Assembly: GCA_041687495.1 (NCBI GenBank)
Contig: JAWLBR010000004.1
Span: 1-64,000, forward strand
DNA from: JAWLBR01 sp041687495
GTDB lineage: Bacteria; Bacillota; Limnochordia; DTU087; JAAYGB01
Direction: 5' to 3'
Length of the DNA stretch: 64,000 nt
Positions 44,966 to 54,084 of this stretch are shown here, piece after piece; positions within the stretch are counted from its first letter, which is position 1; each line of letters starts with the position of its first letter. The notes beneath the pieces were generated by a model. It did not search any database. It had not been told where the DNA came from and worked only from the letters and a program-made list of their open reading frames with translations. A program made the translations under genes and the position numbers.

Positions 44966-46225
44966 CTACTGGCAGCCGGTGATTACTTCGTTACCCTTAT
45001 CCTCGCATCGATTTTGTGGAAGTCCCATTCTCGACAGTGGTCTCACAGTCGTAACTTTGGTAGTAAGGCCTGCAGCTGCTCCCGAAAGACCACAGATCGT
45101 TAGCCCAACGGCCTGGGTATTCAAGAAAACCCAGTCAACGGCGCCATGCACCGCAACAGTAACGCTACCCAAAACGGCGGCCATCGCGAGCACCCAGGCG
45201 GTGCCTTTGTTTTTTCCTAACCAGTACTTTGCGGCCCTCACCACGACAGATGCACAGAGCCACATCCATGCTGTAAAGCCCAAAAGCCCTAATTCGGCCA
45301 ATATCTGCAAGTATATGTTGTGGGCGCCAGCGAAACGTCCCGCTTTGGGCAATCTGTAGTCCTCGTATAGGGCTTTGAAGCCACCTGGACCCAGGCCAAC
45401 CACAGGACTATCCTCAAACATATGCCAAGCTGTCCGCCAAAGGTATATTCGCTGTCTATTAGAGCCATTTTGCAGATCTGGAATTTGCGCAAATCGCCCC
45501 AGCAATTTGTCCGGTACTAGGAAAGCACAGACCACGCATACCACGACAAACGAGACAAGCACAGCCTTTCTGTTTTGCCATAGCTTACCTGACGCTATGA
45601 AGACAACACCTATTGCGGCAATTAATCCCAACAACGCTCCCCGAGAAAAGGTAAATAACGTAGCCATTGTACCGGCGAATACCACAACACCAAGAATTAA
45701 TCGATGAGGCCAGTTGTTCATCCCTAGAAGCATCGAAATGGCCAAAACTGTAAACATGGCTAAGAAGCCGCCTGCAGGGTTCGGGTTGTACAGAAGGGCC
45801 GTTATGCGACCTTTAGACAGCCACAAGTATTCATAGATTCCTATCCCTGAAATGATGAACCCTGAGACAATCATCAAGCGAAGCAACCAGCACCTTCTAC
45901 TCTCACTATCTATAGTAGTTGCCGTAGCGTAGAACACTACTAAGTATTTAAGCATAGGACTAACGAAACTCTTTATGGCTTCTCCTGTATCCACAGAAAA
46001 CACTACCGAGATGATCCCAGCTCCCAGTAATGAAAGAAATGGGATCATTACAGGAGCCGAAAGCACTTTCAGCTCCCGAGTGGAACAAAACTTAACTAGA
46101 AGCGAAATAAGAATTAGGCCTGAAAGGATGTTTGCACCTGCCTTTGAAAACGGCAGAACGGCATAAAGTGCGAGCAGTAATCCGTATGCAATTTTGTCAA
46201 AAATACGATCCATTTTCATAAGCAT
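44966..46225 (-). CDS. O-antigen ligase family membrane protein (Wzy_C/WaaL type)
   Basis: 419 aa with about eleven membrane segments and a large extracytoplasmic loop. Family marks: YNPNPAGGFLAMFTVLAI, TFSRGALLGLIAAIGVVF (conserved Arg) and the loop GLGPGGFKALYEDYRLPKAG, ending with GAHNIYLQILAELGLLGF, where Wzy_C proteins have a conserved His. It would join O-antigen or a similar glycan to the lipid A core at the outer face of the inner membrane. Start at the ATG at 46225 after GGTGGAACG. Last gene of the LPS operon, after a 260-base gap with no recognisable gene. Confidence 0.87.
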   Translation of the reverse strand: MLMKMDRIFDKIAYGLLLALYAVLPFSKAGANILSGLILISLLVKFCSTRELKVLSAPVMIPFLSLLGAGIISVVFSVDTGEAIKSFVSPMLKYLVVFYATATTIDSESRRCWLLRLMIVSGFIISGIGIYEYLWLSKGRITALLYNPNPAGGFLAMFTVLAISMLLGMNNWPHRLILGVVVFAGTMATLFTFSRGALLGLIAAIGVVFIASGKLWQNRKAVLVSFVVVCVVCAFLVPDKLLGRFAQIPDLQNGSNRQRIYLWRTAWHMFEDSPVVGLGPGGFKALYEDYRLPKAGRFAGAHNIYLQILAELGLLGFTAWMWLCASVVVRAAKYWLGKNKGTAWVLAMAAVLGSVTVAVHGAVDWVFLNTQAVGLTICGLSGAAAGLTTKVTTVRPLSRMGLPQNRCEDKGNEVITGCQ

Positions 46226-46487
46226 AGACGTTCCACCTTCACTTTGCACATCTATCGCTGTCTTCATTCCAACAATGTATGCCACAGATCTCATATCTGA
46301 AAAACTCTACCCGATAAACTGGAGTCCTGTGCGAGTCTCCATCGCCTCTCTAGAACAATCTGGAAAGGTGCGCTTAACTACCCCTGTTCGGCCCTCCCAA
46401 GCAAGATAAGTAGTCACTCCATTTACCACACGGCGTCGCTTTTGGCACCTAGTTGCTTACTGGAATGACTACTGTCGGACCGGTGAG

Positions 46488-47453
46488 TCAAGGCATATAC
46501 TTAAGGAGACTCCACTTTTTCGGATCAAGACTCATGATGATTTCATACTTGGATCTCTCTATGGTGCTAAGCTTCTCTAGTGCTATCTGCCTCAGATACC
46601 CACCCCACTCTGACCCGTTGATCAACCGTAGGGCATCAGTGCAGTACTGATTCTTAACCATTCGCCAGAAGAATCGTAGGACTTTCACCTGCATTCGCTC
46701 TTCGGCTAGACTCAAAATACACTCGACACCATGGCCTCCGCTGTAATTTTCGGCTATGAATCTGAATGCTCGTTGATGGGCGTACAGATCATGGATGTGA
46801 TTCTCCCACTTCCAGACTGACCGTATTGTTGACCCTCGCCTAACTCGATATATGAATTCAGGTGTTCGAACAGCCCTGGCTCTAGCGACACATAACACTT
46901 TGAGAATCAGCTCTTGGTCTTCGCCAACAACGCAACCCTCGGAAAACCGAATGGAGTTCACTTCCAAAACACGCTTGTCCATTAGCATCGCACAGATAAG
47001 AGGATGTACCCTACCCTTCAGAACATCTGGTAGGATCCACCCATCTGCGTATCCATGTCGATAGCTCCGTCGCAAAATTCCCCAGTGAAGGTGGTCATAA
47101 CCACTATACGCCAGTCCCACTCCCGGTTGCTGCATAGCAGTGACTAGCTTCGTTAGGAACTCTTTCTCCCATAAATCGTCCGCATCGAGAAAAGAGACTA
47201 ATTCGCCCTTGGCAAGATCAAGACCTCTGTTCCGCGCTCTTGATACACCGCCATTTTCTTGAGATACAACCATAATCCTGGTGTCATTTCTTGCCATCTC
47301 CCGAGCAACTTCTGCCGTATTGTCCTGGGAGCCATCGTCAATGACTATCAGTTCCCAGTTCGGATAGGTTTGCGTCATCACAGACCGAATCGATTCCCTG
47401 ATATACCCTTCAACATTATACGCTGGCATGATTACTGACACTAGACTCGGCAC
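46488..47453 (-). CDS. Family 2 glycosyltransferase
   Basis: 321 aa GT-A enzyme. VSVIMPAYNVEGYIRES, ELIVIDDGSQDNTAEV and VSRARNRGLDLAKGELVSF lead to LDADDLWEK, the DxD motif. It transfers a sugar from an NDP-sugar to a growing LPS core or O-chain. GTG start about nine bases after GGGGG. It sits between waaF-like and O-antigen ligase genes, 45 bases after the former. Confidence 0.92.
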   Translation of the reverse strand: MPSLVSVIMPAYNVEGYIRESIRSVMTQTYPNWELIVIDDGSQDNTAEVAREMARNDTRIMVVSQENGGVSRARNRGLDLAKGELVSFLDADDLWEKEFLTKLVTAMQQPGVGLAYSGYDHLHWGILRRSYRHGYADGWILPDVLKGRVHPLICAMLMDKRVLEVNSIRFSEGCVVGEDQELILKVLCVARARAVRTPEFIYRVRRGSTIRSVWKWENHIHDLYAHQRAFRFIAENYSGGHGVECILSLAEERMQVKVLRFFWRMVKNQYCTDALRLINGSEWGGYLRQIALEKLSTIERSKYEIIMSLDPKKWSLLKYMP

Positions 47454-47498
47454 TGATATGTACCCCCATTCGAAACGCCGGTGCTCGTGGGACCAACA

Positions 47499-48527
47499 CT
47501 AGAGCAAAGCAGCCCGCTTTCGCACTGCCTCCATCACCTGACTCGGCTTGATTGACTCCATACACCTGGGATTGGCACATTTCCTTTTGTGGCACGGGCC
47601 GCACGAAACCTCAGTGCGAACAACCGTGTGCTGATCACCATACGGACCGAAACGTCTTGGATCGGTGGGTCCGAATAGCGCAACAACTGGTGTGTTCATT
47701 GCCACCGATAAGTGCATTGGACCTGTGTCGCCCCCGATGAATAATCGACTCTGGCCTTCCACGAAAGCCAGCTCCTTTAATGTCAGCTTTGCGGTCAAGT
47801 CGTACACTTTTCCCCTAGATAAGTCTGCAATCCGGGCGGCCATCTGCGTATCGCCCGCTGAACCGATCATCACAATTTGCGTGTTGTACTCGGCCAACAG
47901 CATATCTGCCAGGATGGCATACGACTCAGCTGGCCAACACTTGGACTGCCAGCTAGTACTGGGGGCTAGGACTATAAACGGTGCCTGGGGATCTACCCCC
48001 GCTTGTCTGAGAACACCGAGAGCCTTCATGCGCTCTTCCTCGGTTACATTGATCACCCACTCTGGGGTGTCTACTTCTACTCCAAGATGTCGAGTAACGT
48101 CTAGATATCTTTCGACAATGTTCCCGTCCTGATGAGGTCCACATACCGGCTTGCTCACCATCCAGCTCAGCTCCCGCATGTTGCAGTAGCCTAAGCGCTT
48201 GGGTGCACCTGCCATTTTGGCAACCGCCGCACTCTTGAACAAGCCCTGCAGATCCAAGCTAAGGTCATAGTTCTTACTTCGCAGGTACTTTGTGAACTGA
48301 GGGGCGTTTCGTGCAAAGCCTGACATCGATGTAAACTCTTTCCTCCGAAATAGGATAAGTTCGTCAATATCCGGGTTGTTGGTGAGCAGGTCATAAGCGA
48401 GCTTCTCTACAATCCAGGTAACCTTCACTTGGGGGTCAGATTTTTTCAGAGCACGGGCCACCGGCAGTGCATGAATGACATCACCAATAGCGCTCATGCG
48501 GACAATCAAGATATTGCGATAGCGCAT
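47499..48527 (-). CDS. Family 9 glycosyltransferase, lipopolysaccharide heptosyltransferase (WaaF-like)
   Basis: 342 aa. NILIVRMSAIGDVIHALPVARAL is the GT9 start; SLDLQGLFKSAAVAKMAGAP and FIVLAPSTSWQSKCWPAESYA follow; FIGGDTGPMHLSVAMNTPVVALFG with TDPRRFGPYG is the ADP-heptose site. The C-terminal CGPCHKRKCANPRCME cysteine cluster occurs in heptosyltransferases too. It adds L-glycero-D-manno-heptose to the inner core. GTGAGGTAGAGAA precedes the ATG. Heptose-activation genes at the other end of the operon support the call. Confidence 0.92.
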   Translation of the reverse strand: MRYRNILIVRMSAIGDVIHALPVARALKKSDPQVKVTWIVEKLAYDLLTNNPDIDELILFRRKEFTSMSGFARNAPQFTKYLRSKNYDLSLDLQGLFKSAAVAKMAGAPKRLGYCNMRELSWMVSKPVCGPHQDGNIVERYLDVTRHLGVEVDTPEWVINVTEEERMKALGVLRQAGVDPQAPFIVLAPSTSWQSKCWPAESYAILADMLLAEYNTQIVMIGSAGDTQMAARIADLSRGKVYDLTAKLTLKELAFVEGQSRLFIGGDTGPMHLSVAMNTPVVALFGPTDPRRFGPYGDQHTVVRTEVSCGPCHKRKCANPRCMESIKPSQVMEAVRKRAALL

Positions 48528-48620
48528 TTCTCTACCTCACTTTGCTGCCATGCGAAGGCTCACGGTTTAGATTCCAGATAGATCTCGGTCTAACTCCTAG
48601 CTGCCTCTTTGTCGTAGGGA

Positions 48621-49943
48621 TCATCTTTCAGGGTGCAAAAGCCACTCAATCACACCCAGAGTTTTTTCGACAGCGCCTCTGTTAGCCTCAATAACATTAC
48701 GAGCTTGTTCGCCAAGCTTTCGCAGCTCCTCAGGATGGTTTACAAGATGTCGGATGCGTGCCTGCAGTTCTGTCGGTTCATAGATCTGAATGCCAGCGCC
48801 TTCTTTCAGAAGCAATTGTACACTGTCTCTGAAGTTAAACATGTGGGGGCCAAACAAGACCGCCTTTCCGACTGCTGCCGGCTCTAGCACATTATGTCCT
48901 CCCACCGGCACTAGACTACCCCCGACAAATACAATGTCGGCTAGCTCGTAGACCTTTGCCAACTCTCCAATGGTATCTAGCAAAATCACCCGTTCAACTC
49001 GCGGATTCCTCTGTGCGATCAAGGTGCGCCTGCTGATCGGTATCCCATGTTTGTCAAAGAGTCGAGCTACTTCCGCTATCCGCTCCATGTGCCGAGGAGC
49101 AAGAATAAGCAGTAGATGGGGAAACTCCTCCCGCAATCCCTCATAGACCTGTATGATGGCCTCTTCTTCGTTGGCGTGCGTGCTTCCCGCAACTATCACC
49201 ACGTCATCGGACGCTAGGCCAAGTTCGTCAGCGAGTTCACGGGTCTCTCCATCATCTCGGACTTGGGCTGACAAAGAATCAAATTTAGTATTGCCGGTCA
49301 CCGTTATCCGTTCTAGCTCGATTCCCAGATCAGTCAGTCGATCTTGATCCCGTATGGACTGAACACAGAAGTGGTCGATGGCTTCCGCAATTTGCCGCCA
49401 CCAAATCCGGAACCGCCGGTGCTTGCTGTGACTCTTCTCGTTCAGCTGTCTGTTTGCCACAACGATTGTAGTGCCTTCAGCCTTGGTGGTTGTGATCAGG
49501 TTTGGCCAGAACTCACTCTCCATAATAACCAGAAGATTTGGTCTGACCCTTCTCAGAAAACGCCGTATCGCCCACGATGCATCTACAGGTAGATAAGAAG
49601 CAATGTCACCGGGTTCAAGCAAGGATTCTGCCATCTTTCGTCCGGCACGAGTCACCGTCGTAAAGATCAGACTAGCGTTGGAATATCGCCTGCGTACGTT
49701 GATCGCTATAGGCTTTGCTGCAACAAGCTCGCCCACTGATGCAGCGTGAATCCAAACCACTGGGTCCTTGCCTGCCAGGGATCCTGTAGTCTCAACTTTG
49801 CCGAAACGCTCGCTCATCTCATGGATAGTGCTCTGCAGACGCGAACCGGCATTACGCCCGCTGGCTAGAGCCTTTCCCAGGTTCGCGATAGCGTATATAA
49901 AAAATACGATGGTTACGATGACATCGTAGATAAACCTTCTCAT
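48621..49943 (-). CDS. waaA: 3-deoxy-D-manno-octulosonic acid (Kdo) transferase
   Basis: 440 aa GT30 enzyme anchored by one N-terminal membrane segment (IYDVIVTIVFFIYAIANLG). VVWIHAASVGELVAAKPI holds the catalytic Glu; LVIMESEFWPNL, VIVAGSTHANEEEAII and VPVGGHNVLEPAAVGKAVLFGP are GT30 marks. It transfers Kdo from CMP-Kdo to lipid IVA. ATG at 49943 follows AGAGGGAC; an upstream in-frame start adds 20 unconserved residues. The kds genes upstream in the operon supply its donor. Confidence 0.94.
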   Translation of the reverse strand: MRRFIYDVIVTIVFFIYAIANLGKALASGRNAGSRLQSTIHEMSERFGKVETTGSLAGKDPVVWIHAASVGELVAAKPIAINVRRRYSNASLIFTTVTRAGRKMAESLLEPGDIASYLPVDASWAIRRFLRRVRPNLLVIMESEFWPNLITTTKAEGTTIVVANRQLNEKSHSKHRRFRIWWRQIAEAIDHFCVQSIRDQDRLTDLGIELERITVTGNTKFDSLSAQVRDDGETRELADELGLASDDVVIVAGSTHANEEEAIIQVYEGLREEFPHLLLILAPRHMERIAEVARLFDKHGIPISRRTLIAQRNPRVERVILLDTIGELAKVYELADIVFVGGSLVPVGGHNVLEPAAVGKAVLFGPHMFNFRDSVQLLLKEGAGIQIYEPTELQARIRHLVNHPEELRKLGEQARNVIEANRGAVEKTLGVIEWLLHPER

Positions 49944-50020
49944 CGGGTAATCGTCCCTCTCGGTCACACATCGTGCTCTCACCAAGCCTTGACCAGCTCT
50001 CACTTTAGCAGAAACAGTAG

Positions 50021-50926
50021 CTAGTTATCTAGGTACTGTTTGTTGACAGCATTCGCTATTTCACCTGTTAGCTGCCAACGACGATGGATCCAAAACCATT
50101 GAGGTAAGTAGTCACGGATAACTCTTTCCAGGGTCTCATTGAGCTGCTGTAGGATCTCCGCCAGCTCCTCAGGGGAAGCTTCCTTGGAAACTGACACTTG
50201 CGGTAGGACAATAAGCCGATGTTGCCCCACCCCAATTCGCGCCAAATAGACCGGTACAATCGGTGCCCCGGTTCGCTGTGCCAGAAGAACTGGCCCAGGA
50301 AACGCAGCGGCCGGTCTTTCAAAGAAGTCAATAATCCACTCCTGGTTGCGGGCCTTCTGATCACCCAACAGTGCGACTACCTCACCTCGGTGTAAGGCGC
50401 TGTATGCCGCCCGCAAACCCATTTTGTTACCCACAGCCTTAATCCCGTACTCTGATCGTACGGCAGAGAGCAGTTCGTGACCTAGTGGGGAGCGCTGCTT
50501 TTTGGCTGCCGCGCTCAAAGGAAACCCAAGGGCCGTGAGCACTCCCCCCATAAGCTCCCAATTTCCAAAGTGCCCAGAGAAGACAATAACTCCTTTTCTC
50601 TGCTCCCATGCACTCTTAAGGTGCTCAACCCCGTCAATCTCAACGTTCTTTGTCAGGAATTTGGGCGTTACTTTGGGAATGAAGATAATCTCCGCCACCG
50701 TTACACCCAACTGGATGAAACATGCCCGGGTGAGCCTGGAACTGTCCCTTGGGCCGAGCTTGAGCGACTCTGTCACATTTTCCTGTGCAACTCGACGTCT
50801 ACTGGCCATCACTAGGTAAAGCCCTAGTCCAATGAGACCTCCCAGACCGTATACTATCAGCTGCGGAGTATATCGAAATATGGTCCTTCGTACCTTCAGA
50901 AACACCGCTAACAACTTATCAGACAT
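50021..50926 (-). CDS. Lysophospholipid/lipid A acyltransferase (LpxL/HtrB family)
   Basis: 301 aa. One N-terminal membrane anchor (LIVYGLGGLIGLGLYLVMAS) and the acyltransferase motif GHFGNWELMG (HX4E), then ALLGDQKARNQEWIIDFFERPAAAF and APIVPVYLARIG. It adds a secondary acyl chain to Kdo-lipid A. GAGGAAAATGCGGG precedes the ATG. Located between kdsC and waaA, consistent with late lipid A acylation. Confidence 0.92.
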   Translation of the reverse strand: MSDKLLAVFLKVRRTIFRYTPQLIVYGLGGLIGLGLYLVMASRRRVAQENVTESLKLGPRDSSRLTRACFIQLGVTVAEIIFIPKVTPKFLTKNVEIDGVEHLKSAWEQRKGVIVFSGHFGNWELMGGVLTALGFPLSAAAKKQRSPLGHELLSAVRSEYGIKAVGNKMGLRAAYSALHRGEVVALLGDQKARNQEWIIDFFERPAAAFPGPVLLAQRTGAPIVPVYLARIGVGQHRLIVLPQVSVSKEASPEELAEILQQLNETLERVIRDYLPQWFWIHRRWQLTGEIANAVNKQYLDN

Positions 50927-50938
50927 CCCGCATTTTCC

Positions 50939-51454
50939 TCAAATCATCTGAGATATAAGGCCTTCCCATCTGTGCTGGGCTTTAAGAATCAGCTCGATCA
51001 ATTCTCGCATTGCTCCGCTGCCGCCGTTGGCTTTGGCCACAAAAGCGGCAAACTTCTTCACTTCCGGTACGCCATCGGCGACTGTGGCACCTAGGCCAAC
51101 CCTAGTTATGATCCCAAGGTCGTTAAGATCGTCGCCCATATAGGCGATCTCTTCTAACTTTAAGTGATACTTCGCCATCAGGGACTGCATTACCCTCCAC
51201 TTGTCATCAATTCCTTGATAAACATCCTCTATGCCTAGTTCCTTGGCTCTCAAAGTGACGATTTCGGATTTCCTCCCGGTGATGAGAACAACTCGAATTC
51301 CGGCCTTTTGGGCTAGTTTGATGCCAAGCCCGTCCCGAGCATGAAAGGACTTGAACTCTTCACCCGCATTACCCAACCTGATTTGCCCATCACTGAGCAC
51401 ACCATCGACATCGGAAGCAATCAGCCTGATCGAACGCGCTTTGCTGTATATGAT
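50939..51454 (-). CDS. kdsC: Kdo-8-phosphate phosphatase without a canonical start codon
   Basis: HAD phosphatase that frees Kdo from Kdo 8-phosphate. The full domain begins IRLIASDVDGVLSDG, whose two Asp residues are the nucleophile and acid, then LITGRKSEIV, and KWRVMQSL plus YMGDDLNDLG. The only ATG/GTG/TTG in frame is a GTG after the DVDG motif, so using it would kill the enzyme. The frame runs back to the TAG stop of kdsD (51455-51457) with no ordinary start: codons after TAG are ATC ATA TAC AGC. GGGGGTGAT lies eight bases before ATC. Initiation at ATC/ATA, readthrough of the TAG, or a sequence error are possible. About 171 aa if counted from ATC, normal for KdsC. Confidence 0.85.
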   Translation of the reverse strand: MIYSKARSIRLIASDVDGVLSDGQIRLGNAGEEFKSFHARDGLGIKLAQKAGIRVVLITGRKSEIVTLRAKELGIEDVYQGIDDKWRVMQSLMAKYHLKLEEIAYMGDDLNDLGIITRVGLGATVADGVPEVKKFAAFVAKANGGSGAMRELIELILKAQHRWEGLISQMI

Positions 51455-52453
51455 CTAAATCACCCCCGCTTTTAACAAATCCTGGATGTTGACCATCCCA
51501 ATGGGACGACGCTCTTCATCGACCACCGGGAGGTCGTTGATTTCCTTTGCCTCCATGATCTTTACGGCTTTGGCGGCCAGTTCATCGCCGGTGATGGTAA
51601 CAGGGTTTCTTGTCATCACAGAAGTGGCTGGTTTGGTCAGGATGCTCTCGCCCCCGCCCGCCTCGAGTCCACGGCGAATGTCTCCGTCGGTAATGATCCC
51701 AACTAACATTCCCTCTTCATCAATTACGCTAACGGCTCCCATCCTGCTGGAGGTAATCACAAAAAGAGCCTCCTGAACGGTCTTGTCCGCGGTCACCAGC
51801 GGGTTCGCTCCCCGTACCTGCATAACATCTCGCATCCGCAGCAGCAGACGCCTACCCAGACTTCCGCCTGGGTGGTAAACGGCGAAGTGCTCCGGCCGGA
51901 AATCACGGGCCTGCAAAACCGCAACTGCCAAAGCATCACCTAGAGCTAAGGCTGCGGTAGAGCTAGCCGTCGGAGCCAGATTCAGGGGGCAAGCTTCTCG
52001 TTCGACCCCACAGTAAAGGACGCAGTCGGCCAACTCTGCCAGCGAAGACTTTACATTCCCAGTCAAAGCCACAACTTTGGCTCCAATCCGCCTGAGGCTC
52101 GGCAGCAAAGCCAAGACTTCGCTGGTCTCCCCGCTGTTAGAGATAGCCAGCACCACATCTGCTTCTGTCACCATGCCCAAATCCCCGTGTACCCCTTCCG
52201 CAGGGTGCAGGAAAAAGGCCGGGGTCCCGGTGCTGGCAAAAGTTGCGGCCAGCTTATTGGCAATATGACCGGCCTTACCAATTCCGGTGACTATTAGGCG
52301 ACCAGGGCAGTTGAGAATCAGCTCGACAGTGGTAATAAACTCTTGATCCACCGCTGACTGAAGAGCCAAGATAGCTTGAGCCTCAATTTCCAAAACGCGC
52401 CGTGCTTCAGCTGCGATGGTATCTCGATCCACAAGGGAAGTCACATGTGCCAT
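51455..52453 (-). CDS. kdsD: Arabinose-5-phosphate isomerase (KpsF/GutQ/KdsD family)
   Basis: 332 aa. SIS domain: LIVTGIGKAGHIANKLAATF, HPAEGVHGDLGMV, VVLAISNSGETSEVLALLP and ALGDALAVAVLQ. Two CBS repeats follow (VMQVRGANPLVTADKTVQE and VMTRNPVTITGDELAAKA). It converts ribulose 5-phosphate to arabinose 5-phosphate, the first step of Kdo synthesis. ATG after AAGGGTGACCAAAAGAC. Its TAG is followed in the same frame by kdsC. Confidence 0.94.
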   Translation of the reverse strand: MAHVTSLVDRDTIAAEARRVLEIEAQAILALQSAVDQEFITTVELILNCPGRLIVTGIGKAGHIANKLAATFASTGTPAFFLHPAEGVHGDLGMVTEADVVLAISNSGETSEVLALLPSLRRIGAKVVALTGNVKSSLAELADCVLYCGVEREACPLNLAPTASSTAALALGDALAVAVLQARDFRPEHFAVYHPGGSLGRRLLLRMRDVMQVRGANPLVTADKTVQEALFVITSSRMGAVSVIDEEGMLVGIITDGDIRRGLEAGGGESILTKPATSVMTRNPVTITGDELAAKAVKIMEAKEINDLPVVDEERRPIGMVNIQDLLKAGVI

Positions 52454-52484
52454 GTCTTTTGGTCACCCTTACCTTTTGACTTGT

Positions 52485-53315
52485 TCAAAATCCCTTAACC
52501 AATTCGTCTATGGCCTTGACCTGCCGCAGGACACTCTCTAACTGATCCAGGCGGAGCATGTTTGACCCATCGCTTCTAGCAGTGTCAGGACAGTCATGGA
52601 TCTCCATAAAGAGAGCGTCTATGCCAATGGCCGCCGCACCTCTAGCCAAGTACGAAACATATTCCCGTCGACCCGACGAGGACTCACCAGCACCCCCTGG
52701 CAGCTGTACACTGTGAGTGGCGTCGAATACTACCGGGTAGCCAGTCTGCCGCATTCTCGGGAGCGAGGTCATGTCCACCACGAGATTGTTATACCCAAAA
52801 GTTGCGCCCCGCTCTGTGAGCAGAATCCTGCGATTTCCTGTACCTTCAACAATCTTGGTGACGACATTGTCCATGTCCCACGGCGCCAGGAACTGTCCTT
52901 TCTTCACATTGACAACTGCACCGGTTTCACCAGCTGCGATCAGTAGGTCTGTCTGCCGGCAAAGATATGCAGGGATCTGAATGATGTCTAATACCTCAGC
53001 GGCCTCCGCAGCCTGCTCTTCGGTGTGGATATCCGACAGGATCGGAACTTGGAACTTGCCCTTAATATCGTGCAGGATCTCTAGGCCCTCGTGAAGACCA
53101 GGTCCGCGAAATCCCCTGATTGATGACCGATTGGCTTTATCGTAGGAGGCCTTGAAGATATACGGTATCCCAAGTCGCTCAGCAATCTCCTTAATTCCCC
53201 CCGCCATTGCCGTGGCGTGTTCTCTGCTTTCGATTACACAGGGACCGGCAATAAGCGCAAAAGGACGGTTCCCCCCAATGGTTATCCGTTCGTTAACCAC
53301 TACTTCCGTAACCAC
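52485..53315 (-). CDS. kdsA: 3-deoxy-8-phosphooctulonate synthase
   Basis: 276 aa TIM barrel that condenses phosphoenolpyruvate with arabinose 5-phosphate. [34 protein letters not shown] motif (KANRSS and IRGFRGPG), [30 protein letters not shown] and [12 protein letters not shown] are diagnostic. The Cys of GPCVI fits the metal-dependent type as far as can be seen. GGAGG lies seven bases before GTG at 53315; a GTG six codons earlier overlaps that site. Confidence 0.94.
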   Translation of the reverse strand: MVTEVVVNERITIGGNRPFALIAGPCVIESREHATAMAGGIKEIAERLGIPYIFKASYDKANRSSIRGFRGPGLHEGLEILHDIKGKFQVPILSDIHTEEQAAEAAEVLDIIQIPAYLCRQTDLLIAAGETGAVVNVKKGQFLAPWDMDNVVTKIVEGTGNRRILLTERGATFGYNNLVVDMTSLPRMRQTGYPVVFDATHSVQLPGGAGESSSGRREYVSYLARGAAAIGIDALFMEIHDCPDTARSDGSNMLRLDQLESVLRQVKAIDELVKGF

Positions 53316-53332
53316 CACACAACCTCCATTCA

Positions 53333-54058
53333 CTATACTTTGGCCAGCATCCTCCGCACTTTCTCCAGGTCTGCGGGAGTGTCTACACCGATGGCAGGGT
53401 GCTGCGTTTCTACTACTGTGATCTTGTATCCGTTCTCCAGTGCCCGCAGTTGTTCGAGCTTCTCTAGGCGCTCCAGAGGAGTCGAAGCTAAGCGGGCGAA
53501 GTTCAGCAGGAATTCCCGCCGATAGACATATAGGCCGATGTGCTTGAAGTACAGACCCTCGCTGCCGTCGCGGGGATAGGGAATCGGGGCTCGGGAAAAA
53601 TACAGCGCCAAGCCCTGCGTATCGGTCACAACTTTCACCACGTTGGGATCTGCAATTTCCTCAGGATCTTCAATGCGGTACTTCAAAGTTCCCATGGCGA
53701 TCGACGAATCGTCCATGAGGGGCTGCACAGCCTGGTTGATGCTATCGGGGCTAAGTAGCGGTTCATCCCCTTGAATATTGACGATCAGCTGGCTGCTGAG
53801 ATTGGCTGCAACCTCGGCTAGCCGATCAGTACCAGTCTGATGCTCAGCAGAGGTCATCACTGCCCTGCCACCAAACTCCTCCACTGCAGCGAAGATCCGT
53901 TCATCGTCGGTGGCAACCAAGACCTCGCTCAAGACCTGGGCTTTCGTCGCTTGCTCGTACACATGCTGAATCATCGGCTTGCCCATGAGATCGGCCAGCG
54001 GCTTACCCGGAAATCTCGTTGAGCTGTACCTGGCTGGGATCACTCCAGTAATCTGCAT
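53333..54058 (-). CDS. kdsB: 3-deoxy-manno-octulosonate cytidylyltransferase (CMP-Kdo synthetase)
   Basis: 241 aa nucleotidyltransferase. [20 protein letters not shown] is the CTP-binding start; [34 protein letters not shown] (metal Asp) and [16 protein letters not shown] follow, as does [15 protein letters not shown]. It activates Kdo as CMP-Kdo for WaaA. GAGGTGCGAAGAT precedes the ATG. Its stop is 17 bases before the kdsA start. Confidence 0.95.
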   Translation of the reverse strand: MQITGVIPARYSSTRFPGKPLADLMGKPMIQHVYEQATKAQVLSEVLVATDDERIFAAVEEFGGRAVMTSAEHQTGTDRLAEVAANLSSQLIVNIQGDEPLLSPDSINQAVQPLMDDSSIAMGTLKYRIEDPEEIADPNVVKVVTDTQGLALYFSRAPIPYPRDGSEGLYFKHIGLYVYRREFLLNFARLASTPLERLEKLEQLRALENGYKITVVETQHPAIGVDTPADLEKVRRMLAKV

Positions 54059-54084
54059 ATCTTCGCACCTCGGCCTTCTCCTAT

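Noticed and set aside
44954..44990. Hairpin AATCATCGG/CCGGTGATT at the end of the O-antigen ligase gene as a terminator
   Set aside because: One arm lies inside the coding sequence and no T-run follows on either strand.
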